DNA of 64,000 bases. Source: Rhabdophis nuchalis. Taxonomy: Eukaryota > Chordata > Lepidosauria > Squamata > Natricidae. This document shows positions 21,301 to 33,300 of the stretch, piece by piece (positions within the stretch are counted from its first letter, which is position 1; every line of letters begins with the position of its first letter). The stretch covers positions 11,530,501 to 11,594,500 of the forward strand of contig CM077649.1 of the NCBI GenBank assembly GCA_039707465.1. Direction: 5' to 3'. Under the pieces are notes generated by a model. That model did no database searches. It saw only the letters and a list, made by a program, of their open reading frames with translations, and was not told the origin of the DNA. The translations under genes and the position numbers were made by a program.

Positions 21301-24300
21301 GTCTCAGGATGGTTGGTCAGCGCCATAATTCATGAGTGCAAGACTCCCTTCCAGTTCTCATGGGACCAGTTCACCATAGCTCACTTTAAATGCCCAGGCC
21401 AACCCAAGTGCCTAGGTCCACTCTCTGTTTCTATAGGAGCCAAGAGCAAGCAGACTTCAGAAAACCATGCTGGAAATCGCTGAAGCTTGTCAACACCCAT
21501 TAGTGAATTGAAATTATTGTGCATATTGAATATTTCTGAGGAATCTGGTGAATGCCTTCCTGATCTCATGAGTACAATTTTATCAGACTATTTACATAAA
21601 CCCAAAGAGGAGATCAGGGGGGACATTGACCTAGTCAGAAACTCAGCATATGCCAGGATGAATGAAGTACCCAGAGAGATACATATTAAATTTGTTAGAA
21701 GGTCGACGAGGGAGGGAATCTTGAAGGCGCAGAGGGAGGGTCCGTTAATTTACCAACAAAAGGAAGTCGCCATCTTGAAGCAGATCCCAAAAAAGATTAG
21801 AGAGATGAGACGGAAATATTCCTTCTTATCTAAAAAATTGTTCAACCACGGGATTTGGTTTAAGTGGGCGATGCCAGAAGGGATGTTGGTGTTCTGGGAC
21901 AGAGAAGAGTAAGATTAAAACAGTTGCTGAAGCGGATGCCTTTCTTAAAAAACATTCCTCTATCCTGGGGGAAGATTCAGGGGGGACGGAGGGGGCCACG
22001 GCCCCGCCCGCTGGGGGCCAGGAAGGAGAACAAGAAGAGACAATTGCCAAGAGACTTAGATCTAAAAAATGACTTTTATTTTTATTTTTATTAATACAGT
22101 ATAATTTTTGTCTGGATGTTTGTACACGACTGCCAGCATAGAATTCAGAATTTATATGTAAGCATTTATTTTCACCTTGTTGTATTATTGAAAAATGTAT
22201 TACCAATGTCTTGTTAAGAAGCCCGGGAGGGCCAACGTTCCCGACGTGAAAGTTCTCAAAATATCTTTTTAATTCACCTTACCCTACCCTTTTTTGTTAA
22301 AAAATTTGTAAAACTCAATAAAACTTTTTCTATAAAAAAAAGAAAAGAAATTATTGTGCATATTATAGGGATGTAACTATGTTAGACTACGATGGCAAAA
22401 AGGTAGGAATGTGACAGCACCTTTTACAACTAAATTCCATTTTTGCAGTTTTGTTTGTTTATTTATGTCACACTTTTATTATTTGTATAACTATTTTTTT
22501 TATAAATAACAAAGTAGCAAACATACCTACTGTAATACTCCTTCCTCCTATTTTCCTCACAACAACCCTTTGAAGTAGGTTAGGCTGAGAGATAATGACT
22601 GGTCCAAAGTCATCAAGCTAAATCCAAAATAGGTTTTAGTTCGTGTATAAAATACAAATACATTGCAAACACAATAATAATAATAGAGATTAATTTTTAT
22701 CAGTAGTACAAGCAAATATTATTGTTATACTAGTTAAAATCAGAAAAGGGGGAAACATTAATGTGTGTTATATATTAATCAAATGTAAACAGATTTCTAA
22801 ATCTACTTTAGCAGAAGGTAATTAATAATTTATGCCACAGGAAAAATAAGCTTTTTAAAAAAAAAAAAAGATTGTCATATTTTAATACAATACAATACAA
22901 TAGCAGAGTTGGAAGGGACCTTGTAGGTCTTCTAGTCCAACCCCCTGCGTGGGCAGGAACCTTATACCATTTCAGACAAATGGCTATCTAACATCTTTTT
23001 AAAGGCTTCCAGGGTTGGGGCATTCACATGATTAATTGTTCTAACTGTCAGGAAATTTCTTCTCAGTTCTAAGTTGCTTCTCTCCTTGATTAGTTTCCAC
23101 CCTTTGCTTCTTGTTCTGCCCTCAGGTGCTTTGGAGAATAGTTTGACTCCCTCTTCTTTGTGGCACCCTCTGATATATCGGAACACTGCTATCATGTCTC
23201 CCCTGGTCCTTCTCTTCATCAAACTAGACATACCCAGCTCCTGCAACCGTTCTTCATATGTTTTAGTCTCCAGTCCCCTAATCATCTTGGTTGCTCTTCT
23301 CTGCACTCTTTCCAGTCTCCACGTCTTTTCTACATCGTGGCGACCAAAACTGTATGCAGTATTCCAAGTGTGGCCTTACCAAGGCACTATACAGTGGCAT
23401 TAACACTTCACGTGATCTTGATTCTATCCCTCTGTTTATGCAGCCTAGAACTGTGTTGGCTTTTTTGGCAGCTGCTGCACACTGCTGGCTCATATTTCAA
23501 TGGTTGTCCACTAGGATTCCAAGATCCCTCTCACAGTTGCTACTATTGAGCAAGGTACCACCTATACTGTACCTGTGCATTTTGTTTTTCTTGCCTAAAT
23601 GTAGAACCTTACTTTTTCTTGAATTTTTCTTGAATTCAGGCTTAAATATCAGGAATATTGCTACTTTTCAAATTTCTGAAAACAATTCTCCAAGTAACAA
23701 TCAATCAACATAGCAGTAACACTAAAATACATCCCTATATATGTCTTTATTTACATTAAATATTATTCCAGAAATATTATCCATAGGACCAAATCATTTG
23801 AGCCAATCCAGATTTCCTACATCTCCAGTAGAGAAAATAATGATGCTCGACCTTTTGAATACATTTTTTGCAGTATCTAGTACACTCAAAATAAGATATT
23901 TTGATGAATCCATTTTACATTTTAAATTAAATGAAGCAGATTTAACCTTTTTTAAACCTGTAGGCATTGATGTTCCATTATTGAGTTCTTCAGTTCTTTA
24001 GTATGTGAATCATAAATGTCCTTAATGCTGACCTTAAAAATGTGGTGGTGTTGTTTTTTGGATATGAAAGTTTAATTTCAGACATCAACTCCATCAAATA
24101 TGTTGACACCCAGGGTTTCAAACATTAAAACATATTTGAGTTGATGGGTATTGTTGTGAATCAAGAAAGCAAAAATCTGTTTGAAATTCAGAAAAAATGC
24201 TGTATTCAGTATATAAGACGCACCCAGATTTTCAGCCTCTTTTTTGAGGCTCTTTTACTCCAAAAAATATGGTAATTCAGATATGGTAATTTTCACTTTC

Positions 24301-27300
24301 ATAATTAGCTCTTCTAAATATTTTTGCCTTTATCAAACAGAAAACCATAAACTACGTAACTCACATTGAGAGTATTTCTGCCAGTTTTAATTTCATGTCA
24401 TTCTTTTCAATCCTGCCATTTTTAAATATCACCTGTATGCGATGTAGAGACAGTATTGGTCCTTGTCTTACTTCGTTTCCTATTCTGGGCCATACAGTTT
24501 CTCCAGATGCATTTCTTACAATAGCTTCTAATTCATGATAAAGGTTTTTAAGAAGGAAGCATTTTGGGCTGGCAACACTGCGATCCCCTCCCCGAATCCA
24601 AAAACAGGGCATGCAGCTGGCATTGATTGCCACCTGAAAAATGTTTTTCTTCCTGTTTGTCCTTTCCTCATCCCAGAATCATGCACCCTCCTTCTCCGCA
24701 GACTCACCTCTTTCCTCCTGGGCCAGGAACAGAAGCCGACCACCCTCCGCCTGGGTCATCTGGAGAAGGGGCAGGCAGAGTTGCTAGCTGCCTTGCCTTA
24801 CACCGACAGCGCAGCGCCCACTTTGCCACTGAGTCGCAACTTTCATGCTTCCCCAGGCCGGTCCGCTCCCACAGAGTGGGCCTCCTCAGGGTCCCGTCAG
24901 CTGGTCAATGCCGGCTGGCGACGCCCAGGGGAAGAGCCTTCTCTGTGGTGGGTCCGACCCTCTGGAATGGCCTCCCCCCCGAACTTCGTACCATCACGGA
25001 CCTTCGCCTTTTTTGCCGCTCATTAAAAGTGCACTTGTTCCACCTAGCTGGCCTAGCTTAGAGTTAGATTTTAGTTTATATTTTAGCTTAGATTTTAGAA
25101 CTGGGGATTTTTAGTGGATTGGTTGAGATTTTAATATTTTTAGCTTAATTTTTAGCACAGGTTATTCTAATTTAATCGTATTTTATTATTGTATTGCATG
25201 TATTGTTGCTATCGTGGTATTTTTAATTCCCTGTGCACTGCCCTGAGTCCATCTGGAGACAGGAGCGGTATACAAATCCAATAAACTGTAAACTGTAACT
25301 GCTTGTGGCTGGGAGCCAGCGGGTGGGTGGGCCTACCTTTGGAGTATAACACGTACCCAGATTTTCACCCTCTTTTTTGGGGGGGGGGGAAGGTATATTC
25401 TCCGAAAAATACAGTATTTCTTTACAAAATTGTTCCATGTCCATTTTAGATAGCATAAAATGTATATTGAAGAGAGATAAAGAAATGGTTTCATATCTGT
25501 CTTTTGTCCTATGTCTTTTCATGAACATGACCGTCTATTTTTCAGCGTCTGTAACTTTCCTTTTTTTCCCCATCAAGTTTTTTAGTTTATACTATTTATA
25601 CATATCAATGCGTGAATGATGTGATACCTGAGTATTATACATTTCAATACAAATAGACATAATATTATTACTCATACTTATTACATTTCATTTTCATTGT
25701 TTCATATTGTTTACACATACCTTTTACTACTGCCCTTCAGTTTCTAAGCCTCCCTCTTGTTCTTTCATATATCTTAATATCTTAATGTATATATACTATT
25801 ATTCCCCTCTTATTTCTATCTCTATTTTAACTCCCCCATATCACTGTAATATTCAAAGACATTTCTTTTCTATTTCCCATCTTTCACCTGTTTTATCATT
25901 CATATTTCCCTTATTTAGCTCTTCACATCTATGTAAAAGTTCATCCTTCATTCTCTCATTATTCAATGTCTCAGTGTACACTTCTAATATCAATCACAAT
26001 CCTTTAAACATTTAAAGTACATCTATTGATGTTCTTTCCAATCCGTATGATTCTATTGTTAATACATGCTTACATTAAAGTATATTTTTATTATCTAATC
26101 ACCATTGTTTAATTTTATCATTTTGCTGTTAATCATATTTTATGCATATTTAATAATACCATCATTCAATCTCTAATTTGCCAATTAAGGGTTAATTCAT
26201 GATTCCCCTATTTCACTTCATATCTAATTTATATTAAAATATTATCCTAGTGTCTGTTACACTACCTACAAAATAATGATTCAGCCTATATAATTCTAAT
26301 ATTAATACACATGTTTTTATTGAACTGTATTCATGGAAGATCTTTTACTCTCTTTTTTTAATCCACCATCTCTTACCCGCATCAGAACTTTTAGTCTTTT
26401 TTTTTTTGCTTGCCTCCCATATTCTTCTCTTAAGTCTTTTTAGCCAGTTGTCTAGGAATTGTTGATTCAAAACAGAGCTTTGAAATCACAATTTTTAATA
26501 TCTCATCAATACTCAGTTAAATCTATCTAAATACACCAGGGGATTATCCACACCTCTTCAAGTCACTTTTATACATTCAATAATATTCAGGGGTCTTTTA
26601 ATTAAAGTTCTTATTTAATATTCAAATCTCCAGTGATCTTAGAGTAGATACATATAGTCTGGTAAGTATTTTCAGTTCTTTATCTGGTTATTCAGGCTTG
26701 TCTGGTTTCCCTCTCATCAGCAGATGGTGCTCTCTGCTTCAACCTCTCTGCAATGATGTTGGCAAGTCTGATTTTTATTATTTTAAATTATAAATCCAAT
26801 AAGTAAACAGTATTAATAAAAAATATTTTAGGTCCATAATTCCAGCAAAGTGCCTTCTCAATACCACATCTTTTACTTTGAGAGTTCAATTTTCTATTTT
26901 TTTTAAAAAAATTCTCTTCTTAAATTCTCTGGTAGTTTTTCAAAGTGCCACTTTGACAAATAGTTCTAAATATATATTCCCCTTAGATTTCCTTGGGGTC
27001 AGGTTTCAAAAAAAAAAGTATTCTCTCACCCAGTTCACACACCATTCACCTTCTCTGCTCCTGTACTGTCTTAGGCAGGGGTCTCAAACTCAATTTACCT
27101 GGGGGCTGCTGGAAGCAGAGTCTGGGTGAGGCTGGGCCGCATAAGGCAGGGGTCCCCAACCTTTTTGGCACCAGGGACCGGTTTCATGTTAAAAAAATTC
27201 CGTGGACCGGTGGCCATGGCTCGTCCGGCGTAGAGGGGAAGCGGAGGAGGAGTTGGGAACAGGCGGCGTGTGGGTCGGCTCACTCGCCCCTCTCGGGCCC

Positions 27301-30300
27301 CCAATGGCGCCCCCTCCTCCTCCTCTCTGGCCCTTTCTAAGAGTTGCGCCACTCACTGCGGCCTGGTTGCTGTCAAGCCATGGACTGGCACCGGTCCACG
27401 GCCCGGGGGTTGGGGACCCCTGGCATAAGGGATTCCACAGAGGTCCATTTCCCCTGCGGGCTGCATTAATATTATACTTTCATATCATGGTGGGAGCCAC
27501 AAGATACCGTCCCGCAGGCCGCAATTGGTCTGCGGGCCGCGAGAATGAGACTCTGGTCCTAGGTGTTCAGACGGTCCCCAGCTTCATGGCAGCCATTTTT
27601 GCTGCCACTGCTCCTCATTTTTCAAGTCAGGGAGGAGAGATGCAGCTCTCCTCCACCTGCAAGCTTCCCTCCTTTACTTCACCACTCCTACAGAGTGGCT
27701 ATGGCTCCTTTTGGAGCCCTCCAATGGGGAGAGCTCGGAGCAGGGCTGTAACTTTCTTATCACAGGATATGTAATTTGTAGTATAATGTTTCTTACAGTG
27801 TGGAATATTGGATTTTTTTGTAGAATTGGTCCTGCAGAATCTTTTCATTATTTTCAGTTCTTTGCCTAGTTCTTCCAGTGAGGCTTATCATTTGCATGAC
27901 GCAACAAGAGCCTTTTGTTTATAAGTTGTACTGTCACAGAATTTAATGCTGATTTGGGTTGAGAGATAGCAATTGGCTCAGGGTGAAGAATATTATGTTT
28001 GCATGTATTATAGTGAGGAATATAATCTATTTTATAGATTCTTTGTAAGAAGGGACCTATGTGACAAATTTCAAATCAATGGCTTAAGAGAATTTTATGC
28101 AAAGAAAAGATGATAGCAAACTAAGTATTTTCCATTGTGAATTGATTGTCACTGTCTTTTATAGGTAGAGATTTGCTTATTACCGGATGCTGTATTCTTT
28201 CATTTTCCTCATTAAGTTTTCTAAAATATTAGGAACTGCCAAAACTTGGTACCTTAAAGACATTTTCAATATTTTGAGAGACAATTTGTTTCTTTATATC
28301 TAGGATATTTAGCTTGCATATTGGATGTGGAGTTTAATGGATGTGGAGTTTAATGGTGGACTTTGAACCAAGATAATCTCCAGTGAGTTAATAAACATTC
28401 TCAGTTGCCCTATTTTTCTCTGGACTTAATAGATCTCACTGAGGAATTACGCATAAACAATAGAGGGATTAAGCAATCATATGATAGGGTTACCTTGTAT
28501 GATATTTAAATATTTAAGTAAAGGTACTAAACAATTGCAGGCTGATATAGGTGTTTTTTACAGGAATAGTTATAATTACCTTTTGTAAAATATTTTGTAT
28601 GCTTTGGATCTTAATAATATGCTGCATAGCACAAATATAGTTTGATTTGTGGGTGTTCTATGACTGAATTGTATCCACATTGTGGTTTGCTTATTGTGGC
28701 TTAATGTTTGTGTGAGTCCGGCCATTCTGGTTTCTAAAATAAATTATTAGAACTTTTAATATAGGATATGGCCTGGAGCCTTCATTAGACTGGAAAAGAA
28801 GAAGTAATTTGATATGTTTAGGATTCTCTTCCTGATATTCTTGCCTTGTGAAAGACCTGCCTGCTGATTGGTATTGTTTCATAGCAGCAAGTTCATCAGC
28901 TTTATTTTTATATTTTTATATCGGCTGCCTCCAGTCTTTATGTAGTACAGTGCAGGTATCCATTTTGTTCAGAGACATTGACACCAAATACTTATGACCA
29001 CACTTGACACCAAAATTTCTATTGCTAAGCAAGACAGTTGTTACGTTTTTGCTGCATTTTACTATCTTCCTTGCCATAGTTGTTAAGTGAATCACCGCAA
29101 TTGTTAAATTAATTACACAATTGTTCAATGAGTGAGTTCCCTATAGCAGGGGTCTCCAACCTTTGCAACTTTAAGTCTGAAGGACTTCAGCTCCCAGACT
29201 ACTCCAGCCAGCTTTGCTTTAAAGCAGGGGTCTCCAACATTTGCAACTTTAAGTCTGAAGGACTTCAGCTCCCAGACTTCTCCAGCCAGCTTTGCTTTAA
29301 AGCAGGGGTCTCCAACCTTTGCAACTTTAAGTCTGAAGGACTTCAGCTCCCAGACTTCTCCAGCCAGCTTTGCTTTAAAGCAGGGGTCTCCAACCTTTGC
29401 AACTTTAAGTCTGAAGGACTTCAGCTCCCAGACTTCCCCATCCAGCTTTGCTGGCTGGAGAATTCTGGGAGCTGAAGTCCTTCAGACTTAAAGTTGCAAA
29501 GGTTGGAGACCCCTGCCCTATTGACTTTGTTAGTCAGAACGTCGCAAAAGATGATCACAAGACTCCGGGACACGGCAACCATCATGCCAGTTTCCAAGTG
29601 TTTAAATTCTGATCACATGACCATAGGAATGCTGCAATGGTCATAAAGTTTGAAAAATGGTCATAAGTCACTTTTTTCATTGCTGTTGTAACTTTGAATG
29701 GTCAATAAACAAATGTTTATAAGTCGAAGAATATCTGTACTTTGCCTTCAATCTTCGGGACAATAGCATAATTTGTGTAAATTGATTATATTTTTATATT
29801 GTGCATTTTTAAGTTCTGTATTCTAATTTCTGTTTTTTTAAAAATCATTTTATATAAGTAACCTAAAGCAGGGGTCCCCAACCCCCGGGCCGCGGACCGG
29901 TGCCGGTCTGTGGCTTGATAGGAACCGGGCCACAGGGCTGGAGAGGAGGAGGAGGGAGGAGGGGGCAGCCCCCTGGGCAGAGCGGTGTGGCCCGGAGAGG
30001 AGGAGGAGGGAGGAGGGGGCAGCCCCCTGGGCAGAGCGCACACCGGATGCGGGAGAGCTCAGGAGCGGCCGTTCGCGCCGTTGGAGGCCCTAGAGGACCG
30101 AGTGAGCTGACTCCCCCCCCCCGCGTGCGCATGCGCCGCCTGTTCCCCCTCCCCCCCTCCTCCTCTACGCCAGCCAGTCCGCAAATTTTCTTTAAAATGA
30201 AACTGGTCCCTGGTGCAAAAAAGGTTGGGGACCCCTGACCTAAAGAACTGTAGACACGAAAAATGGTTTATGGTTTTTTGCAGACCACCATAAATAAATA

Positions 30301-33300
30301 AATCAATATAGATTAATTGATATAAAAATATAACCCCTTTAAAATAATTGAGGTTTTCTAGAAGTAGACACTGTTAATAATTAAATATTTATAACATAGG
30401 ACTTATAATCTGTACTTGATAAAATAAAAAAGTGATTTAAATGATTTTGTCATTATTGCTTTTATCGTAATAAAAAAGAACTGCACGATTTTCATGCTTG
30501 GGAAAAATTACTTTCAGGTCAGACCGTTCTAAAAGTAAAAGTAGTCCTCTTGCTTATTCTTTCAACTGTTTTGCATGATGTAATTTGGCTTGATTTGAAT
30601 CGCTTTTTTGATTTTAGCAAGTATACATTATAAATCACTTTTGTGATTATAAATTTATAACCTTAAAACCATTTACTGGCAGGGTCTTTGGAAACTTTTT
30701 CTGTCTCTTTATGGAATCCGATTTTCCATACATCATTCTACCTTTCATTTAAGACTACCATTCTGGTATCTTGAATGGATTGCTAAAGTGGTGCAGCTGT
30801 TATATAATCAGTCTTAGCTTCATCTTAGCTTACTGCGTAGTTTTAGCATCCTAGTGCTAAAGTTCAGGATTGCTCCCCTCCCTTTACAGGGCTTCTGCAG
30901 AAAATGGTTACGTGTGTCAAAAAGAAAATTGAAGTATTGTTTAAAAGCAATTGTAGGTTCATTTTAATCTCCGATGGCAATTTATTTATTTATTTATTTT
31001 ATTTTATTCAATTTATATCCCGCCCTTCTCCAAAAGGACCCAGGGCGGCGCACAGGAATTTAAAAACAACATACAAAAATAATACAAAAACATATAAATT
31101 TAAAAATCTATTAAATAGCAATACCTGCGCTAAATTATGCAAGTACACTAGCTATTCAGAATTTACAAGGTATTGCTGGTCTTTTTCCTCGTTGGCCAGA
31201 TTATGCTTCTTGATTTGTTATTGTTATTGTTATTTGTTATTTTCTTACAGTCAGTCTGGAGGGTGGATTGGAGTGATAGAAAGTTTAATAAATAAGATAT
31301 TCCAGGGGTCTCCAACCTTTGCAACTTTAAGTCTGAAGGACTTCAGCTCCCAGACTTCTCCAGCCAGCGCTGAAGTCCTTCAGACTTAAAGTTGCAAAGG
31401 TTGGAGACCCCTGATCTAGGCTGATGCTAGTGATGTGGCTATGGGAGCCATGCTGTTGCATGCAAATGCCAAGGGGGTCTTACAACTCTGTGCTTACACC
31501 TCCAGAAAATTAACTGAGACTGAAAAAACGTGAGTAATTTGGGAGAAGGAAGCCTTTGCTGTGCAATAGGCACTATTAACTTGGAGGCGTTTCCTAAAAG
31601 GGACAAAGCAGCCTTTTGAGGTGTGGGCTGATCACAAAAACCTGGAGGCCTTGAAAACCCCACGAAAATAAAATAAGATATTCCAGGGGTCTCCAACCTT
31701 TGCAACATTAAGTCTGAAGGACTTCAGACTTAAAGTTGCAAAGGTTGGAGACCCCTGAGATATTCCTTCCCTTCTCCAAATCCTTATGGCAGGTAATATG
31801 GTCTTGGATACTGAAATCATACAAATGGAGTTCAGGAGGAAGATGATGCCTCATTTTTGACCCCTGATATCCTCTTCTAGACACCAACCTAAGATCTACT
31901 GTTGAATATTAAGAACTCTCTGAAATAACATGGAGGATGACACAAGGAACTGAAGCAAAGATGGTAAAAATTGAATTCCTTCTATCTTGAAGGAATTTCT
32001 ATTGATTTGTAGGTGATTTTAGAGGTTTACAAATGGTAAGGAGAGCAAAATTTCAAGGAAATTTGATATTCCCATATGCTTTCTTTTAAAAAAAGTATAA
32101 CATGTGAGAGTTGTTAGCTAGAAATGTTAGCATTTCTATCACACCTTTTTCTGAATTTATAAAGTGGCAGAAATCACTGTAATGTTGCACTGAGAGAAAA
32201 TGTTATAACATATATAAAATGCTCAGGAAAATTATTTGTATTGGTATCCAACCTTTACTCTAAAACTAGGTGCTAGGAAGAATTTTGTGTGTGTGTATTT
32301 TACAGCAGGGGTCCCCGGTACCGGTCCGTGGCTTGATAGGAACTGGGCCGCAGTGAGCGGCGCAACTCTTAGAAAGGGCCGGAGAGGAGGGAGGAGGGGG
32401 CAGCCCTCTGGGCAGAGTGCGCGCCGGGGACGGGAGAGCACAGGCGCGGCCGCTCACACCGTTGGCCTGAGAGGGGCGAGTGAGCCAACTCACATACCCC
32501 CGTGTGCATGCGCTGCCTATTCCCCCTCCCCCCTCCCCCTCTATGCTGGCTGAGCCATGGCCACCAGTCCACGGAATTTTTTTAACATGAAACCGGTCCC
32601 TGGTGCCAAAAAGGTTGGGGACTCCTGTTTTACAGTATCGGATCATAATATTATTTTCTGTATACAAAGGGAAAGTTGTGCAATTTAGCTGCATATCCTC
32701 TTGCACGTGAGGTTGAAATTTTCAGTAAAAAAGAAGAGACCAAAGACCAGATTGAGGACTTGTTTTCTTTCCGTGACTTTTTATTTATGAGGACTGTTTC
32801 TGTTCTCTCTCAGCTCAGTGAAATAGGCAGAACATCAACATTAATAAATTAATGTTGCTATTCTGCTTACCTCATTGAGTAAGTCCAAATGTATTTCAAG
32901 TTCCCCATTTTATTTTATTTTTCTGGAAAAAAGAAAAAAAACACAAATGCATAATTTCAGGAAATTCTAAATTTGCAGGTCTTCCTGTGAAGACTGCATC
33001 CCAGTTTAGAATTGTTCTTTTCCTCTTTTTTCTCCTCCTGTATGATGAATTTGCCTTCTGGATCTTTTTACAATTACAATAGCAGAGTTGGAAGGGACCT
33101 TGGAGGTCTTCTATCCAAGCCCCTGCCTAGGCAGGAAACCCTACCTGCCACCTCAGACAAATGGCTATCCAACATCTTCTTAAAGACTTGCAGTGTTGGG
33201 GCATTCACAACTTCTGGAGGCAACTTCTGTTCCACTGATGAATTGTTCTAACTGTCAGGAAATTTCTCCTCAGTTCTAAGTTGCTTCTCTCCTTGATTAG

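Larger units (their letters stand above)
16576..21484 (-). mobile_element. Ty3/Gypsy LTR retrotransposon, internally deleted and disrupted
   Basis: Related LTRs flank pol remnants on the minus strand. From right to left these are an RT C-terminal part ([25 protein letters not shown]), an RNase H region (about 19.6-19.87 kb; end motif [13 protein letters not shown] at about 19.5 kb), an integrase zinc-binding and core start ([39 protein letters not shown]) and a core remainder ([23 protein letters not shown]) with chromodomain-side sequence ([20 protein letters not shown]). Gag, protease and the RT N-terminus are absent. Three L2 tails and one hAT palindrome interrupt it. It is not functional. 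Confidence 0.88.

Noticed and set aside
16576..21484. Endogenous retrovirus
   Set aside because: Pol order, integrase and chromodomain-side motifs fit Ty3/Gypsy. No envelope-like or retroviral gag sequence was seen.
27202..27774. 190-aa GC-rich open frame, CpG-island look
   Set aside because: Spans two nested hAT elements and their flank. The CG density comes from the MITE family, also seen at 29.9, 32.3, 41.5 and 61.7 kb.
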